IMG/VR virus record: IMGVR_UViG_3300025168_000380
Coordinates: 1-31,352 of that record
Source of the DNA: a virus
DNA: 31,352 nucleotides
Strand: one strand, 5' to 3'
The notes below the pieces were generated by a model. It saw only the letters and a list, made by a program, of their open reading frames with translations, had not been told where the DNA came from and searched no databases. The position numbers were made by a program, and so were the translations under genes. Numbering within the stretch: the stretch's first letter is position 1; each line of letters opens with the position of its first letter. Of the stretch, positions 15,241 through 29,100 are shown one piece after another.

Positions 15241-15981
15241 ATGGCAATAGAAATAGATACTATATATCAAAGAGTTTTAGCTGTAGCAAATAAAGAGCAG
15301 AGAGGTTATATAACTCCTCAAGAGTTTAACTTATATGCTAACCAAGCGCAAATGGATATATTTGAGCAATATTTTTATGACTTAGATATAATGGAAAAAA
15401 CCAATAGAGAGCACGGGGGATCTATATCAAACATGGTTCAATTAATAGATTATAAATTAGCTCCATTCACATCTATACACGACGTTTTTTATGGAACTGT
15501 TTTTCAAACTACTCACCCTGTGAGTTTATTACCTGTTTATAGAACTGGTAAAATTATAGCTGGAGGATTTGTAGCTAGAAAGGTCAAAGAAAATGAGGCT
15601 AACAGTATAATTGGTTCTACTTTCCACAAGTCTGCTTTAGCAAAAAACCCTATATATAGAGACAGTATGACAAGTGGTGAGGACGTTGAGGTTTTTGATA
15701 ATACCGGTCAATTAACGACTGGTGTCACTTGTGAATACATAGTTAAACCGTCTAAAATAGAGTGGGGTTACACTTTAATAGGTCAAAACGCTATGTACAA
15801 CGTCAATAGATCTGCTAACTCTAATTTACACGCCTCTGAAGAATCTGAACTTGTAAATAAAATATTAGTTTTAGCTGGTATATCTATGAAGCATCCAGAC
15901 GTAGTACAATCAGCAGCTCAATTAGAAGCGAGCGAGGTAGCACAAGAAAAACAATCTTTAACGCTAGGTAGAACAAGATAA
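15241..15981 (+). CDS. Probable neck/head-completion protein
   Basis: 246 residues. The N-terminus IDTIYQRVLAVANKEQRGYITPQEFNLYANQAQMDIFEQYF is strongly patterned and helical. It matches a family present in marine Bacteroidota phages and resembles the ring/head-completion proteins that sit under the portal. The middle is beta-rich, with a short HPVSLLPVYRTGKII. A C-terminal helix (SEESELVNKILVLAGISMKHPD, VVQSAAQLEASEVAQEKQSLTLG) is usual in connector proteins. It lies between the capsid block and the adaptor-like gene at 15992, supporting a neck role. Exact function is inferred from position. Confidence 0.6.
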   Translation: MAIEIDTIYQRVLAVANKEQRGYITPQEFNLYANQAQMDIFEQYFYDLDIMEKTNREHGGSISNMVQLIDYKLAPFTSIHDVFYGTVFQTTHPVSLLPVYRTGKIIAGGFVARKVKENEANSIIGSTFHKSALAKNPIYRDSMTSGEDVEVFDNTGQLTTGVTCEYIVKPSKIEWGYTLIGQNAMYNVNRSANSNLHASEESELVNKILVLAGISMKHPDVVQSAAQLEASEVAQEKQSLTLGRTR

Positions 15982-15991
15982 AAAATAAACT

Positions 15992-17128
15992 ATGGGATTA
16001 ATAAGTCAAACTGAACAAGCATATTACCAAGGTAGTAGTTTTGGTGGTTATCAATTTATATCTATACAAGATATAATAAATAATTTCGTAGCAACATACG
16101 TTGGAGAAGGAAAAATATTACAAAACGTTAATAGAGCAGATGTTTCTTTTCACGCACACAGAGCTTTAGCTGAATTGTCTTTTGACACCTTTAAATCTTG
16201 TAAATCACAAGAGATAACACTACCACCAAGTCTTCAAATGGTATTACCGCAAGACTATGTTAACTATACAAAAGTATCTTGGATAGATACAAAGGGTATT
16301 AAACACTTATTATATCCAACTAGTAAAACATCAAACCCAACATCAATACAACAACATACAGAGGATGATTACGCAAACGGCATAAAAGAAGGTGATTATA
16401 AAATTGATACAAGTGATATTGATGGCGATGGAGTGTCAACAGATCTTTTGCTAAAACACGAGTCTTCTGTAACACAGTCGACAATATTAGATTCAGATAC
16501 GACAGTAATTTTATCAACTGCTAACTCAAGCATAGTACCAGGTATGGTTGTATCTGGCTCAGGTATTACAGCTGGCACTACGGTGGTAGCTATAAATGGT
16601 ACAGCTGTAACTTTAAGTGTGGCTGCAACAGCTACCGCTACAAACGTACTTAGCTACACTTTAACAACTCCGACGTCAAACACGTGGAGCAACTACAATT
16701 CAGATTCTTTACATACCGATAATAATAGTGATTATCAAAATGATCGTCACTGGAGAGAAAAAGGCAATAGATATGGTATAGATCCACAACACGCTCAAAG
16801 TAACGGGTCTTTTTATATAGACTGCAATAATGGTAAAATACACTTTAGCTCTAACGTTGCTGGTAAAATTATTGTTTTGGATTATATAAGTGACGCTTTG
16901 GGTACAGACGGTGAAATGCAGGTTCATAAACTAGCAGAAGAAGCCATGTACAAATGGATAACATACGGCTGTTTAACAGCTAGAGCCGGAGTACCTGAGT
17001 ACGTTATTAATAGGTTTAAAAAAGAAAAAAGAGCGGAAACAAGAAAAGCAAAGATAAGATTGTCAAACATTAAGATCGAAGAGATAACACAAGTGTTAAG
17101 AGGTAGATCTAAGTGGATTAAACATTAA
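15992..17128 (+). CDS. Head-tail adaptor-like protein with inserted beta module
   Basis: 378 residues. The outer parts look like a tail-tube/adaptor protein of the T7 gp11 or P22 gp4 kind. The N-terminal part has ISIQDIINNFVATYVGEGKIL and FHAHRALAELSFDTFKSC, then the basic strand ITLPPSLQMVLPQDYVNYTKV. The C-terminal part has MQVHKLAEEAMYKWITYGCL, then ARAGVPEYVINRFKKEKRAETRKAKIRLSN. Between them, about residues 165-225, is a Thr/Ala/Val-rich beta module: DTTVILSTANSSIVPGMVVSGSGI, then AGTTVVAINGTAVTLSVAAT. A DIDGDGVSTD segment before it resembles a calcium-binding loop. It directly precedes the giant virion gene. Role by position and pattern, not by detectable identity. Confidence 0.6.
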   Translation: MGLISQTEQAYYQGSSFGGYQFISIQDIINNFVATYVGEGKILQNVNRADVSFHAHRALAELSFDTFKSCKSQEITLPPSLQMVLPQDYVNYTKVSWIDTKGIKHLLYPTSKTSNPTSIQQHTEDDYANGIKEGDYKIDTSDIDGDGVSTDLLLKHESSVTQSTILDSDTTVILSTANSSIVPGMVVSGSGITAGTTVVAINGTAVTLSVAATATATNVLSYTLTTPTSNTWSNYNSDSLHTDNNSDYQNDRHWREKGNRYGIDPQHAQSNGSFYIDCNNGKIHFSSNVAGKIIVLDYISDALGTDGEMQVHKLAEEAMYKWITYGCLTARAGVPEYVINRFKKEKRAETRKAKIRLSNIKIEEITQVLRGRSKWIKH

Positions 17129-17136
17129 AATATAAT

Positions 17137-20100
17137 ATGCCAGAAATCAAACGTAACTTCGTCAAAGGTAAAATGAATAAGGATCTAGACGAAAGGATAG
17201 TTCCAAATGGAGAGTACCGAGATGCTTTAAATATAGAAGTAGCTACATCTGATGGTTCTGATGTTGGTACCGCTCAAAACATAATGGGTAACACAAGGAG
17301 AAGTAGCACCAACAGCAGGTATCTTAATTCAGCTGTTAGTATAGGTGGTTCGAGTCTCAGTAGTATTAGTGAGAATGATTGTATTACTGTTGGTACGGTT
17401 CCCAACCCTATTAACAACACTATTGTTTGGTTACAACACGCTCACCTTAAAGTTATAGATGTAAATGGAGGTAGAAGGCAGTTTTTAGAGTTTGATAGAA
17501 TATTAGAGCACGATACAAAAACAAATTCTAACAGCGGTATTCTTGTAGACAACTATAGAACAGCTGTTAAAGTAAATAATGGTAAATCCTCAAACACAAC
17601 CAATGACATAAACATATCTTCCACTGGCATATCGGCAAATGGTGTTAGAGTTGGTATGACCGTGCAGTGTTTCGCCCCTAATGGCGACAACTACTGGACA
17701 AACCCAGTATATACAAGTCATTTTATTGACGCAGACGCTATTGTAACTGTAAAAAGTATTAGTGGATCTAATATAACCGTTGGTGTAACTAATCATTTTG
17801 TTAATAGTGCTTGGACTGAAGATGGAAAAGGTTCTGATATAACTTTTCCTAGTGGCGCTATATTGGTTTTTGAAGCAGAAAAAGTTTTAAACTTCAACGA
17901 AGATAGACTCATAACTGGTATAAATATAGTAGATAATGTTTTATTCTTTACTGATAACGAGAACGAGCCTAAAAGAGTAAGTATAGAAAGATCTAAAGCA
18001 GGTACTTTTGGTTTAGATTCTCATACTATACTATTTTCAAATGGTATACTACAAGATGGTTCGGCTGCTAATCCGTTGACGTATGTTAGTGAAGAGCACA
18101 TAACCGTTATAAAAAAATCACCATTATTTCCTCCAACATTACAATTATCAAACACCACGAGAGGTGATGGTAATAAGGTCATAAATACTATTTCCAATTA
18201 CCACCCTATATATAGTGCGGCCACTATAACTGCTAATGCTTCTTTTAGTGCTTGTAATACGTACACTGGTAGTTACGATACAGGATCATCTGATTTTGGT
18301 TTTTTATATAACCCAACAACAGGTACTTCTTATGTTATAGACGATGACCCTTTAATTCCAAATCCTGTTATAACAATACTAGTACCCTCTAATTCTTCGT
18401 ATGATTTTTTACAAAATGATAAACTAATACTTACAGCTACTTCTGTCAGTGGAGGATTAGCAAAAACACACGAGGTTAATACATTGGTATTAAATAGCCC
18501 TGCACTTAATACACCTTTATCGACGACGAGTAGTGCTCACGAGTGTTATGCTCATCAAAACGGCTTAGTAGAACTTGAACTTGAGTTAACTTCTATCGCT
18601 ACTAGTATCCCATTAGACAAAGACGAAATAATTAGTTGGGATGTTAAACTAGATCAAGAAAAAGAATCTATGTTTAAGTTTAAATTTCCAAGATTTGCTT
18701 ATAGGTGGAAATATGAAGATGGTGAATACTCTTGTTTTTCTCCTTTTACTGAAACAGCTTTTGTTCCTAGTAAATTTGATTACATGCCTAGAAAAGGGTT
18801 TAATTTAGGTATGACTAATGAAGTTAGGTTGTTGTACTTAAAAGATTTTATTAATTCTGAAACACCAGAAGATGTTGTAGAAGTTGACTTATTATACAAG
18901 GAATCAAACGCGCCGAATATATATACTGTAAAAACTCTAAAAAAAGAAATACACACAGGTGTTGCACTTACACCAGCTGATTTAGAATGGACAAATGATT
19001 TATTTAGTATTGAATCTGATTTAATATACGCCACTGTTGAGGGTAATCAAATATTAAGACCATGGGATAATGTTCCTAGAAAAGCTTTAGGACAAGAGAT
19101 TGTAGCGAACAGATTGGTGTTTGCTAATTATTTACAAAATTATGATTTAATAGACAACGCAGGGGAGGTTGTTACTCCTAATTTTGGATTATCAGTTGGT
19201 GATGTTACGTATACAAATTCTAATATACCAAAGTATAACGTTAGCACTCCTGTTGCTAGAATGCCAGAAAGATCTATAAAATCTTTAAGAACATACCAGA
19301 TTGGTATTGTTTACAAAGATAAGTATGGTAGAGAAACGCCTGTTATAACAAGCCACAGTGATAGCACTACGATGTCTTTATATCTTGAAAAGGAAAGAGC
19401 AACTAATTACAACCAATTACTAGTAAGTAATGTTTCTGGTCAAGATTTAAAACACCCAGAGTGGGCTGATTCTTTTAAGTTTTTTATAAAAGAAACGTCT
19501 AATGAATATTACAACTTAGCTATGGATCGTTGGTATCCAGCTGAGGATGGTAACGTATGGTTAAGTTTTCCTTCTTCGGACAGAAACAAAGTTGACTCAG
19601 AAACTTTTATAATCCTTAAAAAGGAACACGACAATGACACCGCTGTAGAGAGTAGAGCTAGATATAAATTATTAGCAGTTGAAAACATAGCACCTGAATT
19701 TATAACAAAGAAAAAACATAGTTATGGTAATGTAACAACATCATTTGCTGCAACAGGATTACCATCAACAGATGCTACCTTTGTAGACGTTGCTTTTTCT
19801 TCTTTTTCTTCTACTGGGTTAAACGGAACGATATTTCCAACAAAACAACCAAACTTATTACTTAGAGTATCATCAGCAGATGCCAAATCGTTTTGGTATA
19901 GAATAAATGATATAACAGAAATTGGTAGTAATGTTAGGATAACAACAGAAAAAGCTTTTGAAGTAGACATGAACTTTACTGGCGACGGAAGTGGAACTGG
20001 TGCTGGTAATCCAGCTTTATCACTAGAAATCGTACAGGAAAGAAAAGAACCTACTAAAGAATTTCAAGGAAGATTTTTTGTTAAAATACACAGGGATGTA

Positions 20101-23100
20101 GATTTAGAAACACATGTTTTACATCAAACAGATGATCAAGACTTTATTGTAACTGACACTCTTAGGTATACAGCTTTAAGTGTTAGTGAGTTAGATTATT
20201 TTTCACAAACTTCAGACAAAATATATGGTTATGACGCCGCTACGAGTGGTACTATTCAATCGTCTAAATATCCATACGAACTTCTTAAATCAGCTGGTAA
20301 TCCCGCAACTGATTTTGGTCACAAAAACTATTTAGATCCAATTGATTTACAATTAGCAAAACAGTTTTGGACAGGAGAGAGAGCTGGCGCTGGAGGTAAT
20401 GCTAACGCGTTACACTTTAATTTCCCAGCTGAATCAGCAGACGGGGTAACTGGAGAAGGGTACGTGCGGGAAGATGCTTGGAAAAGATTCTCTTGGTTTA
20501 TAGACTCTCAGTGGGGAGAAAATCCTATTAAAAACGGTATTTCTTATGTAGCTTCTAAAAGCTATAATTGGGGAGAAGAATATTTAGTTTCTGAAATTGG
20601 CGCCTTTGACGCGGGAATGAGTTTAGGTGTTTTGCCTAAAGCAGATCCTTCTGATCCAGTTATACAGGACGCTAGTCTTTTTCAAAGTATATTAAAAGGG
20701 GTTGGAGATACTGGTACTTTCCCACTTGCTGGAATGTTTAATCTAACAGTAGCCTCTGCTTTTAACTCTTACATAAATATATCTGAATACACTTTTGGAG
20801 ACCCAACAGGACACAGCAGTTTTAGTGACAACTCAATAGTAGAACTTGGAGAATCATTTGTTGTATCACCGAATACATCTCAAGTAGTAGAAGTATATAA
20901 AAATTTAGATAGAAATTTAAACGAAAACACTTGGAAGGGTTTTACAAACGTTGATTTATACCCATCGCCAGGTAATTATCCAAGATATGCGGAAGGATTA
21001 AATTCTGAACCTAATAATTATTTTCTTGATTATAGCGAAATGGACGCTAACAATGATCATTTAGATGGCAAGTACGTTACCGTTGAAAAAAATGATTATG
21101 TAAATTTTGCTGGAACCAATGCTTTTAAATTTACCGCTCAGCACGATGAAACAATAGTAAAAATAAATACACAGTTTCAAGTTAGACCATCTTTAGATTG
21201 TGATCCAGACCATCCAACAGAACCTTATGGAGACTTTATTGGTGGACAGGAGTATGACGGCGCACCAGATGCTAATGGTGATCCAAATCTCTATACTCAG
21301 GTCTTAGGGGGTTTCAACTCGCAGTTAAGAGAAATGATTGTAGATGGTGATGATTTTGAAGGTATGTTTAAGGATACTACAGTTGCTAATTCTTTAAATA
21401 CATCTTATGATTCTAATATTGACACGAGTACTTGTGATACTAATTTAATAGGTGCTAATGGAAGTATTACACAGCATATGTTTGGTGGTGGTGGGACAGA
21501 GTTTGGCAAGTGGTATAGATTTCGTAACAAAACAGCGAAAGATAATAACACTCCATTTCCAGAGGTTAATGACGATCCTATAAATCCAATTTTAAATAAT
21601 GAGATTAGTTGTAGACGTAAAAATGTAGTAATGAAATCTGTTGGTGCACCCGGTAGTAACAGAAATATTACTGGAATATCACAATTGGTAAGTGTACCTA
21701 TACCAACTCTAGTTAACGGTAACGGAGCTAGATACGCTAGAATTGATATTGACTACAACTACGTTACAACAGGTGGTAGTGCTAGTAAGATAGAAATGAG
21801 GGCCAATAAAGATGCGTTTGCAGCAAATATAGGTAGTCACAACTATACCTTGCCCTTGGTTAATGAAACAGGGACAAGAACTATGACACTTGACCTAACA
21901 GGGTTGGCCGGAGATTTGGTTGTAATATCTGTAGCTTTCTTAGGTAATCATGATGATTGTCAATTGGAGATTACTAAAGTTTCTTTTCAACACGAAAAGT
22001 TCAGTAAAACAGAACTACATATTGATGTTGACGCACCAGTTCCTGGACAAACATTCTTAGGTACTTACTTTGATCCAAACATTACTTCTACTAATTACGA
22101 TATTACACCTGTAGCCACACCTACAGTGCCAACTATCACCACGGGTGGGGAGTGTCCTGGGTGTAAGTTTACCGGTACTATTGATGGGTCTTCCCCTGCG
22201 GGTATGTCTTCTTTCGTGGGTGATTACCCTGTGGTTGGAGGTTTAACTGGTGTAAACGCAAGATTAACTCTTCACCACAATAATACGTCGTTTTCATCTA
22301 ACAAAGCAACTGGAACTGTCATAGCTGATGAATCTACTGGATTTGTTCCCGAGCATAATGGTAATGCTTTATGTTTTAATAAAATGGTAGCAAGTACGCC
22401 TCAAGAAAACACTGGTATTTTGGTTAGAGGTGATCACTTTTATGCTAAAAACGATTATCACTTACAGTTGATATTAGCAGCGGTTGAAGATGTTAAGTTA
22501 AACGCGGGTGAGTCTTGTTGGATTCAACTTGAGTCTTATGAAAAGGAGTTTGATTATAAACACTATATTAGCGAATGGTTTTTTGCAAAGATATATAATT
22601 CTCTAAACATGGTAACCGGGGTAACTCCAGCTTGGATCGAAAAATACATGCATTTGAATTGGGATTCAACTGATCACACGAAAACGTTAATAGAAGGTTC
22701 TACTTCTGGTGGTAATATTAATATCGCGGACGCTCGGGCAGCTGCAAATCCTTATTACAGAATACGCGGTAGCTATGGTGGGCCAATTGAAATTGTAGAG
22801 GGTAACGAAAACAGCTGTAATTTAGAGCAAGATTTTGTACACGACCTAATAACACCACAAATGGAGTTGCAAGACAATAGTACTGGTGATAATAATTTAG
22901 GTAAAATAACACACCCAGTTTGGGGAGATGCGCAACATCCTTCATCCACGTGGAACATGGCTAGTGTGGCTTCAAAAAATAGAGCTGATTATTTTGATCC
23001 AATGGGTATAGGTTTCACGCCAGGAACAGAGCCTTGGGGTAGTAATAAGTTGTGGAATGATACTTTTCAAACAAAAGATAGATCAAGTAGACTTTTTGGG

Positions 23101-26100
23101 GGTATAGCTCTTCCTGCTGGTTTCGGAACTACCGACGGAGATTTTGTCACAACCTCTGTTAGTGGTGTGCCAGAGTTTACTGAGGACATTGGTACCGTGG
23201 GATATTGGGGGTTAAATCCGTGGAAGTTAAGACATACCGCTGAGTGGCATATTGCATTTGGTAGTTCTCCTAGACCTGATATTTCATACGCTAGTGGTGG
23301 GACTTGGGAAATAGACATGTGGGATGTAAATGGAATGACAAGTTTTTATCCAGTTCTAGGTTTTGGATCTGGAATTATACCGCTATTACAGTATGCCGCT
23401 GGGTCACCTTACAATGAAATTAGTATAGATAGTCCTATTGATAGAATTCCGGAAAAGTTTTTAACTCAATTTGAGTTAGATCAATGGGATGAAGATTCCA
23501 CTACTTTCCGTAGTAAAGGCTATCTGTCTGGCAACAACACTTCTTCGAGTGGTGGTGTTAACGCGTATGATGTTGTAAGCTCTAGTATGTACAACCACAA
23601 GCACCCTGCTTTTAAAAATATTTTCGAATATTTATTTCACTTTTCCGCCGCGACAGCCGTAAATACACCAGACTCGGATAAGGTGTTTTTAGCTGGAGCA
23701 ACAGATAGAAGTGGTCCACCGCCAGTTTCTTTTAACTCTACTTACCAAACTAGTTTTTTATTATACGATAGGTTTACATGGAAAGCAATGTCTTCTGGTA
23801 ATTTCATAAACTTTTCGTTCCAATGGGATCCAGCAGACAAAAAGCATGATTATGGATATCCTTTGTTGTTTCCATTTCATAAACTCAACAATGGAGCTAA
23901 TTACAATTACGATCCTACTTCAATGCCTAATATTGGTAATTGGAACACTAGAGACACTGACCACGAAGATATCACTGGTTGGGTTGGTACTAGAATAGCT
24001 GTTGACGATGCTACAATTACGATTAACGCTAACCACACTTATACAGCACAAACATTTGATTCAAGTTTAGATATTAACAGTAATTTATTTTCGGATAAAA
24101 TGACTAGTTATAAAACTGATTTAATTAACTCTCCACTATTCCTTCCTCTTTCTCAAGAAGACTCTGTTATCACTATTAAGTCTTTAGTAAGTGGTGGTAT
24201 AACTAATAGTTACCTTGTTGGTTGGAAGATAATAGAATTTGATGATGATGGATTAAATCCTGTTGGTGGAATGTTTAAGGTTGACACTATTGTAACAGCT
24301 GTTAGTGCTGAGTATTCTTGCGCTGGGGATTTTTGTGTTGACATTAGTTTGAGTAAGATACCAAATATGACTGCTGCTTATACTTTTGGTGGTACTTTTG
24401 ATCCTAAAATAACGTTTGTAAACACTACAGCTGATGTTCTTTTACATCCAACGCCTTGGAAAGATGATTTAAGAGCAATTTATTTTCCACCCGAAGAAGA
24501 TGGAGTTATTGACAATAGTCAATCTTGGTATGATGATTGTTATCACCACATATCTAGTGCGATACCAAACATTACAGGGTCTAGAGATTTTTCCGGTTAC
24601 GGATTATATGATAGCGGTAAAAAACTACACTTGTCTTTTGGTGGTATAAACAATACTATAGAAAACTGGAAAAAATCTGCTTATAACCTTGGAGTTTTTC
24701 ACCCTGAGTTATCTTCTAATTTGTGGAACTTAAAATCTAACGGGACTCTATTTAGGTTTAAGGATGACCCTAACAAATGTATATTTAAAATAAAATCTTC
24801 GGTAAATAGTTTTGACCAAAACACAAACGGTATTGGTATTAGAAACTACATGCCTGCTTACACGAATACTTCAGAGGAAGACTGGGATCACCCTAGCTTT
24901 AATGCTACGCATTTAGAAGACGATGTTAAAGATCCATACAACAAACGTGTTAGGTTTTATTTAAGTATAGAGTACACTGGCTGGAATGTCACTTGGGATG
25001 GGACTACTACATCAGCCACGGGTGATTACGTGTTTAACCCAGAAGCTGAAGTAATAGCTATGGGTATAGGTCATAAAGATAATACATCTGCAAACGCTGC
25101 AGATTTTCCTGAATTAACACATAACCCTGTTCTTGGTACCGAATCAAACCCGGTTGCAACTAATTTGTTTGATTCTTCTGATACGGCTTATCAAGGTGAG
25201 ATGTATAGCACTATGGAGTTTGTTGCTCCTGATTGGGACGGGTCAGAAGATTTTACGTCAGCTAATCCAGCCATATGGGAAACTGAACCTAAAGAAGATT
25301 TAGATTTAGATATATATTATGAAGCAAGTCCTTCTTATCCTGTAAAGTTAAATGGCAAAAACGCTGAAAATTATTTTAGAGGAAACTACTTAACAGCCAT
25401 AGCTCCGGTTATAGTTGTTACAGATCCTAGTGGCAATGTAACTTCTCAGATCATATTAGATACTGTAACTGAAGAAGCTGGAGAAATTATATTAGAATTT
25501 ACAAGTGCTGCAATCACAGCGACCTCTATGTCATTAACTAACGTTCCGGTTTTAAGATTTACATCGCAAGACGGTAGTTATGTTGAAGCTAAAATTAAAA
25601 GACATTATTATAGCGCTACAAATTGGGCTAAAAAATCTAGTGTAGAAATAACTAGTCCTACAGACGAAGACACTAAATTTGGATTACCATATTTCAATTG
25701 TTTTTCTTTTGGAAACGGTGTAGAGTCTGATAGAATTAGAGATGATTTTAATGCTGTTACCATTGGTAAGGGTGTCAAAGTATCAACCACTCAGGGCGAC
25801 GTGCGTTATAAAGAAGAAAGAAGAAAAAATAGTTTTATTTTCTCTGGTATATACAATAGTAATAGCGGTATAAATAAATTAAATCAATTTATAACAATAG
25901 AAGATATAACTAAAGAGCTAAACCCTGTATATGGTAGCATTCAAAAACTACATACTAGAGACACTGATTTAACTGCTTTTTGTGAGGATAAAGTTTTAAG
26001 AGTATTAGCCAACAAGGATGCTTTGTTTAATGCTGACGGTAATTTTCAGTTAACCTCTAACAAAAACGTTTTAGGTCAAGCTGTTCCTTACTCTGGAGAA

Positions 26101-29100
26101 TATGGTATAGGTACTCATCCAGAATCATTTGCAAGCTATGGTTATAGAAGTTACTTTGTAGACAAAAACAGAGGCTGTGTTCTTAGGTTGTCTAGAGATG
26201 GTGTAGAGGTTGTTTCTAACTACGGAATGAAAGATTACTTTAGAGACAAACTAGACAATGATATAGATAGAATACTAGGATCTTACGACCCTCACGCGGG
26301 TAATTATGATGTTACTATTAGGTCTGGTTACACTTCTGATGCTACTATATCTTTTAATGAACAAACCAATGGGTGGGTTAGTTTTAAATCTTATCTACCT
26401 AACATGGGTGTTTATTTAGATAGTTCATACTATACTTTTAAGCATGGTGAAATATTCTCACACTACACAAATAACTTTAGAAATAATTTTTACACAAGCT
26501 TTAGTACTTTAAATGAGTTACATTATAACTCAACTATTAGTTTCTTGTTTAATGAATCTCCTAATGTTGTTAAAAGCTTTAATACTTTAAACTACGAGGG
26601 TAGCGTTGCTAGAATAACAGCGGATCCACCTTCAACCGCTCAAGAGTTATTAGATGGCGTTTCTTATCATAGTCACGATGGATCAAAGCCTCCTTCTGGT
26701 TATGGCGAATACTACAATAACACAGGTTTAGAGGGTTGGCATGTTCCTAATGTGGAAACGAACTTACAATCAGGCACGGCTATTGAGTTTAAAGACAAAG
26801 AAGGTAAATACTTTACAGCAATTAAAGGTGAAACTACAAACTGGGAAGCAGGTGATAGACCTGGTAATGTTGATACAAATGAATTTTCAGTACAAGGTAT
26901 AGGTAATGCAATGAAAATCGAAGCAGAAAACCCAACTGGTGCCCCTCAAGAATACTCATTAGCTGTAAACGCGGACTGTTGGACTGGTGCATTTGTTTAT
27001 GGTTGTACAGATCCGCTGGCAATCAATTACAATCCGCAAGCCAATGTTGATGATGGAAGTTGTTGCTTAGTAAGTGGTTGTATGGTTCCTGTTGCTAGTA
27101 ACTATGATCCTAGCGCTTGTTTTGACGATGGTTCTTGTTTAGGGGTTGTTTATGGTTGTACAGACCCTACAGCGTTTAACTACTCAAGTAATTACAACTG
27201 GCCATTAACAACGGTGGCATGTGATCCAGGTCCTGGTCTAACGCCAGCGAATTGCTGTTGTTATATTTCTGGATGTAACGATGCGAGCGCTTTAAACACG
27301 GATCCTAACGCTTGTCATAATGACGGTTCTTGTATTGCTATAGTTTATGGATGTACTGATAGTGGTTCTACATCATACTGGGACAAAACCCCATCAAATT
27401 GGGATGGATCATTTAGTTCTTATCCACCTCCGTATAGACCTAATGGATATTCAGGAGCTGCCCTAAATTACTATGCTGGAGCTAACTTAGACGACCCAAC
27501 TAACCTACTTAATGAATGCTGCTATGTTTCAGGATGTATGGAGAATGACCCAGGTTTTAGTCCGGACACTAATGGTTATGGCTATGATGCTGTTTATAAT
27601 TGCGACCTTACAACAGGTGGTTCTAGAACAGTACCAACAAACGTAGCTTCAATATCACCATGTCCTTTTCCGTGTAGTAGTGATGGTACTACTAATGGTA
27701 CTCCACACGGTTACGAGTCTGAAAACTACAACCCGTGCGCTTGTATAAGTGATGGAAATTGTATTAAAACTTATGGGTGTACAAATCCAAATGCCATAAA
27801 CTATAACTCTAACGCAACTATCGATGATGGTAACTGTTGTTTGATTCAAGGATGTATGGATAATACAGAGGGACCTTGGCCTAACTACGCGGGAGCTTGT
27901 AGAGATGGTTTTGTTCCAGCTACACCAACTATAGTAGGTCAAGACCCACAGGCTACACTTTTGCGTCAATGTGATTATGGGTGTACTGTTGATGGTTATG
28001 CTTATGCTAAATGTGGTTGGTCAACGTATAATACTTTTAATCCGGACGCCTGTAACAACGGGACTGGTGTTGTAAACAATCCGGGGAATATTAACTATTC
28101 AATCACTCAAGCACAATGGGATTATAATTCTGGTACTGCAACTGGTGGCAATCTAGTTGTAAACAATATAACAGATGATGCTGAAAGTGGATATGAAACT
28201 GAAGATTGGTGTTTTACACCAACCTATGGTTGTTTTGATTTAACTGCTGGTGACAACCCGGATGTATTTGGTAACTGCTCGCCTGGTAATGGCTCTTGTA
28301 GTGGTACTGGATGCTGTAGTAATGGCACTGGTTATTTAGCATCGAATACAAACGCTCCAGATTGGTGTCATGATGCGAATAATTTAGATTTCCCTTACAA
28401 CAGCGGTAGACCAAACAACGCTTTAACAAGTTATAAAAGTAGCACTGGTAACTGTATTGGGCATACACAAACCGCATGTGTTATATACGGATGCACAAAT
28501 CCTGTGGCTACAAATTACATACAAACAGCTACTATAGATGATGGTTCATGTATTATACCAGCTTATCAATGCCCGGCAACATCGCTGTACTGGCCTGCAG
28601 AAACTTTAAGTTCAAATGGGGAATTTTTAGAAACAGATTTTACTGATTTGTACGCACCAAACTCTGGAACGCCAGTTGCTAATTTCTACGCCGCAAGCGG
28701 TACGCTTGGAACAATATCAACGTGGATTGGTGTTACCGATCAGATATTTGAAAAATATATGGATGACATATGTTTGACTGACGGTGGTTTAGACCCTATT
28801 CTTTATGCTCAAGTAGGTCCAGATGGAACCACTTGTACTGATTGTGTTTACCGTGGGTGGAGTCAAGCTGGTACAACTTTAGAATACTGTATCGATTGGG
28901 ATTTTGCAAACTGGGACTTTAACACGCCGATAATTGACAATTGTGTTACATGGAGTAGTTATGATAACTTATTAGCTCCTGATGGAAGCACAATGAACAA
29001 TAAAGATAATGAGTTATCTGTGCCTTATGTAGATACTGGTTCTTCTATTAGTAATAATTATCAAGATCCAAAATGGTATACACACATTGGTTATGATAAA

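Noticed and set aside
26998-28554. CRISPR-like or DNA tandem repeat
   Set aside because: The repetition is at protein level; DNA copies are diverged, spacing varies and there are no constant spacers.
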